From: an uncultured Pelagibacteraceae bacterium
GTDB lineage: Bacteria > Pseudomonadota > Alphaproteobacteria > Pelagibacterales > Pelagibacteraceae
Reading direction: 5' to 3'
DNA length: 64,000 nucleotides
Assembly: GCA_902521355.1 (NCBI GenBank)
Contig: CABYRT010000002.1
Span: 1 to 64,000 of the forward strand
A program made the position numbers and the translations under genes. The notes under the pieces are model-generated. The model had not been told where the DNA came from, searched no databases, and saw nothing but the letters and a program-made list of their open reading frames with translations. Position 1 is the first letter of the stretch. Each line of letters begins with the position of its first letter. This document shows positions 21,854 to 30,169 of this stretch, piece by piece.

Positions 21854-23026
21854 TTACTTATTTGGTGTAAGTAGTATTAAGAAGTACCCAAATAAAGTGG
21901 ATAATAATGACCCAGTTAAAACTCCAATTTTAACCCCATCCATATATTGTATATTTTCAACGAATGCCAAATTTCCAACAAATAAGCTCATTGTAAACCC
22001 AATACCCGTTAAAACACCAACGCCATAAAAATTAAACCAGTTAGAATTATTAGGCATCTGGGCTATTTTCATTTTTATTGAAACATAAGAAAATACAAAC
22101 ACTCCTAATTGTTTACCAACAAATAATCCTAATAAAATTCCTAATGGGACTTTATCGAGTAAAGATGCAAAAGATAAACCTTCTAATGAAACACCAGCAT
22201 TTGCAAAAGCAAATAATGGCATAATACCAAATGCAACATAAGGACTAATTGCATGTTCAATTTTTATTAAAAGTGAAAAGTCTTTATCTTTTTTTCTATG
22301 AGGTATAGTCATTGCTAGCAATACACCAGCAATTGTTGCATGAATTCCAGAATTATGAGTAAAGTCCCAAAGAAATATTCCAACAATTAAATAAGGTAAA
22401 AATTTCTTTATATTGAATTTATTTATTACCAGAAGAACAATAAAGGCTAAAAGCATTAAGCTTAAGTATTTTATACTAAGGTCTCCCGAATAGAATAATG
22501 CAATAATTACTATAGCTCCTAGGTCATCTATAATTGCTAAAGCAGTTAAAAAAACTTTTAAAGATAATGGAACTCTTTTCCCTAATAATGAAAGTACACC
22601 TAAAGAAAATGCAATGTCAGTTGCAGAAGGGATGGCCCAACCATTCATTGTTTCATTATCTCCAAAATTAACAAAAATATAAAATAATGCAGGCACTAAC
22701 ATTCCTCCAACAGCAGCAATAATTGGAAGAAGGGCTTGCTTTATATTTGAAAGTTCACCCTGTAAGAATTCTCTTTTAATTTCTAATGTTACAAAGAAAA
22801 AAAATATTGCCATTAAAGCATCATTTATCCAATGTAAAACTGATAATTTTAATCCAAAATTATTTATTCCTAAAAATAAATATTTATTCAATGTAGAAAA
22901 ATATAATTCAGATAAATTAGAATTACTTACAATCAAAGCTATTATGGCTGCAAAAAGTAAAACGAGTCCACTAGCAGCTTCTAATTTGAAAAACCATCTG
23001 AATGGTTTTGTAATTATCTGAATCAT
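21854..23026 (-). CDS. nhaA: Na+/H+ antiporter NhaA
   Basis: TDIAFSLGVLSLLG, LTALAIIDDLGAIVIIALFYS, GIHATIAGVLLAM. Confidence 0.97.
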   Translation of the reverse strand: MIQIITKPFRWFFKLEAASGLVLLFAAIIALIVSNSNLSELYFSTLNKYLFLGINNFGLKLSVLHWINDALMAIFFFFVTLEIKREFLQGELSNIKQALLPIIAAVGGMLVPALFYIFVNFGDNETMNGWAIPSATDIAFSLGVLSLLGKRVPLSLKVFLTALAIIDDLGAIVIIALFYSGDLSIKYLSLMLLAFIVLLVINKFNIKKFLPYLIVGIFLWDFTHNSGIHATIAGVLLAMTIPHRKKDKDFSLLIKIEHAISPYVAFGIMPLFAFANAGVSLEGLSFASLLDKVPLGILLGLFVGKQLGVFVFSYVSIKMKIAQMPNNSNWFNFYGVGVLTGIGFTMSLFVGNLAFVENIQYMDGVKIGVLTGSLLSTLFGYFLILLTPNK

Positions 23027-23028
23027 TT

Positions 23029-23529
23029 TTACCTGACTAAATCTTTAATAAATAATTTCAAGTCATTTATTACTTGATACAAACTATCTGACATCTGAAC
23101 TATGCCAGGAAATATAACTGATATTTGATTTTTAAATGTATCTATAAGCAAAATAAAGGCAATAATTGATATAATTATTAGAAATATTTTTTTAATAATA
23201 TTGTTTTCTATTGAAACAGAACTTTTATCAATAGACACTAATTCTTTTGATGTACTCTCTTTTGTTGAAGATTTTTTTGATATTTTTTTTCTTATTTTTT
23301 TTGATTCTTTTATGGGTACATCAACTGGTTCTATATTGATTTCTGATTTATTTTCTTCAATTTCATTTAATTTTATAGATTCAGTTTCTAATTTTAAATT
23401 TTCTTCCTTTTTATAAAACCATGTATGATCGCAATTGCCGCACTTTAAAAGCCTGCCTTCATTTGGAATTAATTTTTCATCAATATTAAACTTCTTAGAA
23501 CAAGCTGGACATTCAATGATCATAGACAC
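23029..23529 (-). CDS. MJ0042-type zinc-ribbon protein with one TM segment
   Basis: MIIECPACSKKFNIDEKLIPNEGRLLKCGNCDHTWFY. Confidence 0.85.
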   Translation of the reverse strand: MSMIIECPACSKKFNIDEKLIPNEGRLLKCGNCDHTWFYKKEENLKLETESIKLNEIEENKSEINIEPVDVPIKESKKIRKKISKKSSTKESTSKELVSIDKSSVSIENNIIKKIFLIIISIIAFILLIDTFKNQISVIFPGIVQMSDSLYQVINDLKLFIKDLVR

Positions 23530-23618
23530 TTTTATATAGCAAATTTTATAAAATTTCCTTTTAAATAGTGATTAATATACTTTGAAATTTTTTTTATCTA
23601 CTGTATTAGTACTGCATT

Positions 23619-23695
23619 CGGGGTGTAGCGCAGCCTGGTAGCGCACTTGGTTTGGGACCAAGGGGCCGTAGGTTCAAATCCTACCACCCCGACCA
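23619..23695 (+). tRNA. tRNA-Pro (anticodon TGG)
   Basis: CGGGGTG/CACCCCG acceptor, CTTGG-TTTGGGA-CCAAG anticodon arm, GTAGG-TTCAAAT-CCTAC T-arm, encoded CCA. Confidence 0.96.
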
Positions 23696-23697
23696 TT
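23672..23697 (+). repeat. attL-like direct repeat GTTCAAATCCTACCACCCCGACCATT within tRNA-Pro
   Basis: Exact 26-bp identity with 25437-25462. Confidence 0.9.
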
Positions 23698-23763
23698 AAA
23701 ACTCAATTATATCAATATTTATTTCATCATAAATCGAAACTAGAGGATTAATCAGAGGATTAA

Positions 23764-25173
23764 TTATTGTGTTATTAATTTTGTTTGTTCAATAATAAAT
23801 TTTGATTTCTTAGATAATTTGTTTAATTCTTTTTCAATTTCTTTTTTTAGTTTATTAATTTCAACTTTCTTAATACCTTTTTTATACAAAAGAACTATTA
23901 ATACTATACCAACCAAAAAACCAATTAGTTTACTTATACTGTCGATATCGAAAAAACCTATCGCAAATTTTATTAGTATAGTTAATCCCGCAGATTTTGC
24001 GGCACCCGTAATTATAGATTTTCTTTGTTCTTCATCTTTAAAATCATTTTTTATGACTGAGATAATTAAAGTTATAGCTAATACTATAAGTGCAAGTGGA
24101 TTACCAAAAGATCCTGTTACAGATAAAAAACCGTATACACTTCCCAATTTTTCCTTATTTTTTCTTGTTGATGGAAATAAATAGTAGGCAACAATAAAAC
24201 ATACATTTAAAACTTCCTGAAAATTGTATGTTAAAAAATCATATAAATCATTTTTATCAACACCCAGAGGTTTTAAAAAAGAATGAAAATTATCAAAGGT
24301 TTCTTTTTTAACACTAATTATAGGTAAACCCATAGTGGTTTGAACATCTTTAGCAAATTCATTTACAAATGCTATAAATTCAGCGACATTACTATCATTT
24401 GGTAGTGTATCTTTTACTTTTTGAGCCATTTCATGCAGTGTGTGAGACTCATCATGAAGCCTATGGTAGGGACCACCCATACCTGATTTGTCTAAATTAT
24501 AATTTTTATCAACATTAAATTTATAAATATTATCAGTGTCAGCAAAAATGTCTTTCGTAAGATTGTCAATTTCCCTTGAAAGATTGTCTGAAGATAAAAC
24601 ACCTGAATATAGTGCAGTAAATTTTTCAAAGATTTTATTATATTCTAGATTTCCTGAGTAATAATCTTTTTTAAATTTTGATGCTCTTGTTACATTACTA
24701 TGAAATGAAACTCGTAAATGAGCTTTAATGTGTTTCCTGATTTCTTCATCAGAATTTTCTCTAGATAAAACCAAATCAATATCTTTCGATTGAGTATATT
24801 CAATCCAAAATGCAGATAAATGCTCAATATCTAATTTATCAAGATATTCTTTTTCAATTTGATCAAATAATTTGTAAGCATTTTCATAAATATATTTTCT
24901 AAGATTTTCAATAAGTTCTTTTTGATTTGTTTGATATGGTAAGTTTAAAGCAAATGCTAGTGCCTTCAATTCTCTATCTGACAAAGTATCATTTAGATAT
25001 CTATCGGGTTTAAAAACATATAAACAAATCTTATAATTAATATTTCTTCTGTATTTAGATCTAGGTGGGTTTTTTCCAGTTACTTTATTATAACCAATCC
25101 TAATCCAATGTAATAAGTTCAGAGATGAAAATATTTCATCAAGTAATTTTTTATATTTAAGATCTTTATTCAT
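23764..25173 (-). CDS. Mini-island cargo: membrane protein of unknown function with N-terminal SAP-like helical segment and HRLxDExHTL motif
   Basis: ORF 23764-25242. The ATG at 25173 (MNKDLKYKKLLDEIFS) is the more likely start. Segments: LSDRELKALAFALNLPYQTNQKELIENLRKYI; GPYHRLHDESHTLHEMAQKVKDTLPNDS; two to three C-terminal hydrophobic helices. Confidence 0.75.
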   Translation of the reverse strand: MNKDLKYKKLLDEIFSSLNLLHWIRIGYNKVTGKNPPRSKYRRNINYKICLYVFKPDRYLNDTLSDRELKALAFALNLPYQTNQKELIENLRKYIYENAYKLFDQIEKEYLDKLDIEHLSAFWIEYTQSKDIDLVLSRENSDEEIRKHIKAHLRVSFHSNVTRASKFKKDYYSGNLEYNKIFEKFTALYSGVLSSDNLSREIDNLTKDIFADTDNIYKFNVDKNYNLDKSGMGGPYHRLHDESHTLHEMAQKVKDTLPNDSNVAEFIAFVNEFAKDVQTTMGLPIISVKKETFDNFHSFLKPLGVDKNDLYDFLTYNFQEVLNVCFIVAYYLFPSTRKNKEKLGSVYGFLSVTGSFGNPLALIVLAITLIISVIKNDFKDEEQRKSIITGAAKSAGLTILIKFAIGFFDIDSISKLIGFLVGIVLIVLLYKKGIKKVEINKLKKEIEKELNKLSKKSKFIIEQTKLITQ

Positions 25174-25232
25174 TGATTCAAATAAAAAGCTGCAATTAAA
25201 GCAACTAATTCTAAAGCAATTAATATCTCCAT
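25170..25232 (-). CDS. Candidate 20-aa hydrophobic micro-ORF coupled by ATGA to the cargo gene
   Basis: MEILIALELVALIAAFYLNQ*; its TGA overlaps the ATG at 25173. Confidence 0.45.
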   Translation of the reverse strand: MEILIALELVALIAAFYLNQ

Positions 25233-25436
25233 AAACTAACATAGCTTATAGAGCGGCAGGTTTCTATACTGCCACCCCGTGGTATTTAAGAGGATTTTGA
25301 GAGGATTTTAGATTAGCCAACCGCAACACTCTCAGTAAAATCAATGATGATTTATATGGATATTTGTCAATTTTTCTAATTCAATTAATAAAAGAATTAG
25401 TATAAACACTTATCAAATTGGAGTTTTAGGTGACAA

Positions 25437-25462
25437 GTTCAAATCCTACCACCCCGACCATT
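25437..25462 (+). repeat. attR-like direct repeat GTTCAAATCCTACCACCCCGACCATT
   Basis: Exact 26-bp copy of the tRNA-Pro 3' end; no other tRNA sequence attached. Confidence 0.9.
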
Positions 25463-25464
25463 TT

Positions 25465-25746
25465 ATGAAAAAAGCTAAAATTTATAAACCATCAAAAACT
25501 GCCATGCAGTCAGGATTAAAGAAATTTGATAAATGGATTATAGAATACATTACTGATGACCCTGGCACAAATCCTTTGATGGGGTGGGAGAGTTCTACGG
25601 ATACCTATGGTGAATTAAAATTAGAATTTTCCACAAAAGAATTGGCAATTGAATATGCAAAAAAAAATAATATTGATTTTGAATTAATAGAACCAAATAA
25701 AAGAAAAATTACTTTAAAATCTTACGCTGATAATTTTACAAAATAA
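25465..25746 (+). CDS. NDUFS4-like ETC complex I accessory subunit family
   Basis: AKIYKPSKTAMQSG...PLMGWESSTDT...LEFSTKELAIEYAKKNNIDF...KSYADNF. Confidence 0.92.
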   Translation: MKKAKIYKPSKTAMQSGLKKFDKWIIEYITDDPGTNPLMGWESSTDTYGELKLEFSTKELAIEYAKKNNIDFELIEPNKRKITLKSYADNFTK

Positions 25747-26744
25747 TGTTTAAATTTTTTACAGAAAGAAGATGGTACGGATGGAGTATATTTGGATCAA
25801 TCTTCATATTAGTTTCAACCTGGTATCAAGTACAATTAGATGTGAAAATTAATGAATGGTTTGGTGAATTTTACGATACTCTTCAAAAAGCTTTGACAGA
25901 ACCTGGCTCTGTAACTGAAACCGAATTTATTGGATATTTATTTACATTTGCAAAGGTTGCAGGTCTTTGGATTATAATTGCGATTATAACAGGATTTTTT
26001 GTATCTCATTGGGTATTTAGGTGGAGAACTTCAATGGCTGAATATTATCATTCACAGTGGTTAAAAGCACGATTAACTGAAGGTGCGTCACAGAGAGTTC
26101 AAGAAGACACATTAAAATTTGCAAGAATAATGGAAGGTCTTGGTGTAGGACTTTTAGATAGCATAATGACTTTAGTTGCATTCTTACCAATATTATGGGG
26201 TTTATCTAAACAAGTCGATGTACTTCCATGGATTGGAGAAGTTGATCACGCTTTAGTTTGGGTTGCAATAATATCTGCACTTGGTGGAACAATTTTGTTA
26301 GCAGCAGTAGGTATTAAATTACCTGGTATTGAATATGATATCCAAAAAGAAGAAGCTGGGTATAGAAAAGAATTAGTTCATGGAGAAGATGATCCGATTA
26401 GAGCAGCTCCACCAACAATTGGCCAATTATACGATAGGGTAAGAGGGATTCATTATAAATCTTATTTTCATTATTTATATTTTAATGCTGTTAAATGGAG
26501 TTATTTTCAAGGAATGGTTATAGTTCCCTATTTAGCTTTAGCACCAACTATTGTATCGGGAGCAATTACGTTAGGTTTTGTTCAACAAATTACTAGAGCT
26601 TTTGGAAGAGTAGAAAATTCACTACAATATTTAGTAAGAAGTTGGTCTACAATAGTTGAATTGATTTCAGTTTGGAAAAGATTAAGTGAATTTGAAGCTA
26701 GATTGAATTATAATTCAGAAGAATCCACTGTTGAAAATATTTAA
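25746..26744 (+). CDS. SbmA/BacA-like peptide transporter
   Basis: WYQVQLDVKINEWFGEFYDTLQKAL, FRWRTSMAEYYHSQW, QGASQRVQEDTLKFAR-type motif; no nucleotide-binding domain seen. Confidence 0.9.
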   Translation: MFKFFTERRWYGWSIFGSIFILVSTWYQVQLDVKINEWFGEFYDTLQKALTEPGSVTETEFIGYLFTFAKVAGLWIIIAIITGFFVSHWVFRWRTSMAEYYHSQWLKARLTEGASQRVQEDTLKFARIMEGLGVGLLDSIMTLVAFLPILWGLSKQVDVLPWIGEVDHALVWVAIISALGGTILLAAVGIKLPGIEYDIQKEEAGYRKELVHGEDDPIRAAPPTIGQLYDRVRGIHYKSYFHYLYFNAVKWSYFQGMVIVPYLALAPTIVSGAITLGFVQQITRAFGRVENSLQYLVRSWSTIVELISVWKRLSEFEARLNYNSEESTVENI

Positions 26745-27688
26745 TGTCTTTAAATAAAGATCTGATTAATAAACTTGTAAAGGTCACTTCTAGGGCTGCA
26801 ATTAATTGTTATCAATTTCTTGGCAAAGGAGATAAAAAAGCTGCAGATAAAGCTGCAACAGACTCAATGAGAAATGATTTAAATAATCTAGAAATTAACG
26901 GAGAAGTAGTGATAGGCGAGGGTGAACTTGATGATGCTCCTATGTTATATATAGGAGAAAAACTTGGAAAGGGGAATGGTCCAAATCTAGATATAGCCGT
27001 TGATCCTCTTGAGGGAACAAATTTTGCAGCAAAAAATATTCCAGGAGCTATATCGGTATTAGCAATTTCAGAAAAAGGGAATTTATTTAACGCTCCAGAA
27101 ACCTATATGAATAAAATTGCAGTAGGTAAAGATGTTCCATTTGATGCTACAGATTTGGATTATCCTCTTAAAAAAAATATTTTAAATATAGCAGAAGCTA
27201 AAAATAAAAAAATTAATGAACTTACAGTATGTATTCTCGATAGACCAAGACACAAAGAGATTATTGAAGAGTTAAAATTATTAAAAGTAAATCTCAAATT
27301 AATTTCAGATGGTGATATTTGTGGCGCTCTCTTAGTTACTGATAATAAGCATAATGTAGACTTGTTTTTAGGCATTGGTGGAGGTCCTGAGGGTGTTATT
27401 TCAGCTACTGCATTGGACGCATATGGATGTAAATTTCAGGGAAGATTTATATTTGCTAATGATCAAGATAGATACAGAGCTAAAAAAATGGGAATAGTAG
27501 ACCTTAATAAAAAATATGAATTAGATGAAATTGTAAAAGGAGATAGCATTTTTTGTGCGACTGGTATTACCGATACAGAAATTGTTACAGCAATAAAAAA
27601 AGAAAATAGAAAATTTATTACAGAAACTCTTGTCACACACAAAAAAACATCAATAGAAATTGTAAAAAGTGAGGAACCTATAACTTGA
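26744..27688 (+). CDS. glpX: Class II fructose-1,6-bisphosphatase
   Basis: GEGELDDAPMLYIGE, DPLEGTNFAAKN, GGGPEGVISATAL. Confidence 0.96.
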   Translation: MSLNKDLINKLVKVTSRAAINCYQFLGKGDKKAADKAATDSMRNDLNNLEINGEVVIGEGELDDAPMLYIGEKLGKGNGPNLDIAVDPLEGTNFAAKNIPGAISVLAISEKGNLFNAPETYMNKIAVGKDVPFDATDLDYPLKKNILNIAEAKNKKINELTVCILDRPRHKEIIEELKLLKVNLKLISDGDICGALLVTDNKHNVDLFLGIGGGPEGVISATALDAYGCKFQGRFIFANDQDRYRAKKMGIVDLNKKYELDEIVKGDSIFCATGITDTEIVTAIKKENRKFITETLVTHKKTSIEIVKSEEPIT

Positions 27689-27723
27689 TTATTTTTAATA
27701 ATTGCACTAGAAACTCCATCTCT

Positions 27724-27798
27724 GGTCCCTTCGTCTATCGGTTAGGACACATGGTTTTCATCCATGAAAGAGGGGTTCGATTCCCCTAGGGACCGCCA
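27724..27798 (+). tRNA. tRNA-Glu (anticodon TTC)
   Basis: GGTCCCT/AGGGACC acceptor, CATGG-TTTTCAT-CCATG anticodon arm, GGGGTTCGATTCCCC T-arm, encoded CCA. Confidence 0.96.
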
Positions 27799-27800
27799 AA

Positions 27801-28055
27801 ATGAAATTTTATGTATACCTTTTAATAACAAATATAAAAAAAAAAAAGATTACTTATGTTGGCTATACAAATAATTTAAATAAAAGACTGTTATCCCATA
27901 ATAAATCAAAAGGTGCAAAATTTACTAGAGGAAAACAATGGAAGATGATTTACTCTAAAGCATATGATTCAAAAATTGAGGCTATGAGAGAAGAACATAA
28001 ACTCAAAAAAAATTATTTATTAAGAAAAAAAATTAAAGAGGGTTATAAAATTTGA
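27801..28055 (+). CDS. GIY-YIG domain nuclease family protein
   Basis: FYVYLLITN...TYVGYTNNLNKRLLSHNKSKGAKFTRG...KIEAMREEHKLKK. Confidence 0.92.
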   Translation: MKFYVYLLITNIKKKKITYVGYTNNLNKRLLSHNKSKGAKFTRGKQWKMIYSKAYDSKIEAMREEHKLKKNYLLRKKIKEGYKI

Positions 28056-30169
28056 AAATATCTATACTTTTACCTTTTAAAGAAAATTTTTCACCTGAAT
28101 ACCCTGGTGCTGTTTCTCTTTTCATAAACGATATATTGAAAGTAAGCAAGTTTAAGAAAAATACAATAGTTTATGGAAGTACAAATTTTAAAAAAATTTT
28201 TGATCATAAATATTGCAATTTAAAAGTTGGAAAATATATATTTAAAAGTCAAAATAGAAAATATGTAGAGGAGTTTATAAAAAAAGAAATCGAAGTAAAT
28301 TCTGATATTATAGAAATCCATAACAGACCTATCTATATTAAATACTTGGAATATGCTTTAACAAATAAAAATTACGTTCTATATTTTCATAACGATCCAC
28401 TTGAAATGAATGGATCAAAATTGGTTGAAGAAAGAGTTGAATTAATAAGAAAAGTAAAAAAAATTATTTTTAATAGCAATTGGTCAAAAAAAAGATTTAT
28501 AAATGGTATAGATAAATTTTATCAAAATTCAAAAAAATTAATAGTTATTAACCAATCTGCAAGTAAAAAAAAAGTTAACTTAAAAAAAAAAAGTAAATTG
28601 ATATCATTTGTAGGAAAATTAAATAAAGCAAAAGGTTATGATATTTTTGGAAATGTTATAATAAAAATTTTAAACAAGTATCCAAATTGGAAATCGAATG
28701 TTTATGGTGATGAACCAAGAGAGAAACTTTTCTTTAAACATAGAAATCTAAATATAAAAGGGTTTAAAGAACATGATCAAGTTTTAAAAAATTTTGAGAG
28801 ATCTAGTATTACAGTAGCATGTTCTAGATGGGAGGAGCCATTTGGCAGAACTAGTCTTGAAGCATCTAGTAGAGGGTGTGCTGTGATAATAAGTAATAGA
28901 GGTGGCTTGCCTGAAACTGTAACTAATGCTGTCATTTTAAAAAAGCTTAATCAACAATCGTTATTTAATGAAATTGATAAATTAATTTCAAATAAATCAT
29001 ACAGATTAAGTTTGCAAAAAAATTCTTTAAAAAATTTCTATTTAACACATGAATTTGTGACTAAAAAAATAGATGAATATAGGAGTGAAATTATAAACAA
29101 AAAAAAAAAAATAAAAATTTCAAATAAAAGTAAAATTAAAATATTACATATTACAAACTTTAATGAAAGACACAATGGACGTCTTTTTTACAATACAGGA
29201 AGAAGAATTAATAATGGTTTTGTAAGACTTAAACATAGTGTTTTAACTTTGAGTGATAGAGATATTGTAAGTTATTATAGATCAGTAAGAGATCTTGATG
29301 GATCCAAAACTCTTAATAAAAAACTTTTAGAAGTAATTTCTAATTATTTGCCTGATTTAATAGTTTTGGGCCATGCAGATTTGATCAAAAAAGATACTCT
29401 GAAAATTATTAAAAAAAACTATCCAGATATTAAAATTGCACAATGGTTTTTAGATAGAATGGATGGTGAATGGAAAAATAATAAAAAAAGATTTTTAGAT
29501 AAAATAGATTTTATGGATTGTAGTTTTTGTACAACATCGCCAGATATTCTTAATTTCCCAAAAAGAAATAAGGTCTTTTATATTCCTAACCCATCAGATG
29601 AATCTTTCGAAAATTTAAATATATATAAAAAAAAAAAACTAAGAAATGACGTATTCTTCGCTATGTCTCATGGAGTGCATAGAGGAATATTAAAAAAGGG
29701 TAAATTTGATAAACGAGAAAAATTTATTGATAAGTTGATTAAATTAATACCTGATATCAAGTTTGATTTATATGGACTAAAAAATATACAACCAATTTGG
29801 GCAGAAAATTATAAAAATGCAATATCAAATTCAAAAATGGGAATTAATTTAAGCCAAGGAAAATCAACAAAATATTATTCAAGTGATAGAATTACACAAT
29901 TAGTTGGCAATGGTTTGCTTACATTTATAGATAAAAAAACTCAGTTGAATAAATTTTTTAAAAATAACGAAATTATATTCTATGAATCAATTAGAGATCT
30001 ATCAAAAAAAATACTAAAATATGCATATAATGATAAGCTTAGAATTAGAATAGCCAGAAATGGGCAAAAAAAATATTTAAGATATTTTAACTCTTTATTG
30101 GTAGCAGAATTTATAATTAACAAAACTTTTAACTTAAAATCAAAAAAATTTATTTGGGATAAAAAATAA
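28052..30169 (+). CDS. Bifunctional-looking glycosyltransferase: GT4-like N-terminal half and CgeB-like C-terminal half
   Basis: FVGKLNKAKGYDIF, CSRWEEPFGRTSLEASSRGCAVIISNRGGLPE; second half KIKILHITNFNERHNGRLFYNTGRRINNGF...SSDRITQLVGNGLLTFID. TTG start. Confidence 0.82.
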   Translation: MKISILLPFKENFSPEYPGAVSLFINDILKVSKFKKNTIVYGSTNFKKIFDHKYCNLKVGKYIFKSQNRKYVEEFIKKEIEVNSDIIEIHNRPIYIKYLEYALTNKNYVLYFHNDPLEMNGSKLVEERVELIRKVKKIIFNSNWSKKRFINGIDKFYQNSKKLIVINQSASKKKVNLKKKSKLISFVGKLNKAKGYDIFGNVIIKILNKYPNWKSNVYGDEPREKLFFKHRNLNIKGFKEHDQVLKNFERSSITVACSRWEEPFGRTSLEASSRGCAVIISNRGGLPETVTNAVILKKLNQQSLFNEIDKLISNKSYRLSLQKNSLKNFYLTHEFVTKKIDEYRSEIINKKKKIKISNKSKIKILHITNFNERHNGRLFYNTGRRINNGFVRLKHSVLTLSDRDIVSYYRSVRDLDGSKTLNKKLLEVISNYLPDLIVLGHADLIKKDTLKIIKKNYPDIKIAQWFLDRMDGEWKNNKKRFLDKIDFMDCSFCTTSPDILNFPKRNKVFYIPNPSDESFENLNIYKKKKLRNDVFFAMSHGVHRGILKKGKFDKREKFIDKLIKLIPDIKFDLYGLKNIQPIWAENYKNAISNSKMGINLSQGKSTKYYSSDRITQLVGNGLLTFIDKKTQLNKFFKNNEIIFYESIRDLSKKILKYAYNDKLRIRIARNGQKKYLRYFNSLLVAEFIINKTFNLKSKKFIWDKK

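Larger units (their letters stand above)
23672..25462. mobile_element. tRNA-Pro-bounded mini-island without integrase (excision unit 1,765 bp)
   Basis: Exact 26-bp direct repeat of the tRNA-Pro 3' end (23672-23697 and 25437-25462) brackets one large gene. The NDUFS4-like gene follows the distal repeat. Confidence 0.85.

Noticed and set aside
28052-30169. Poly-A runs (e.g. around 29100 and 29630) as programmed frameshift sites
   Set aside because: Runs are common throughout this AT-rich genome and the frame is intact across them; no evidence of a functional alternative frame.
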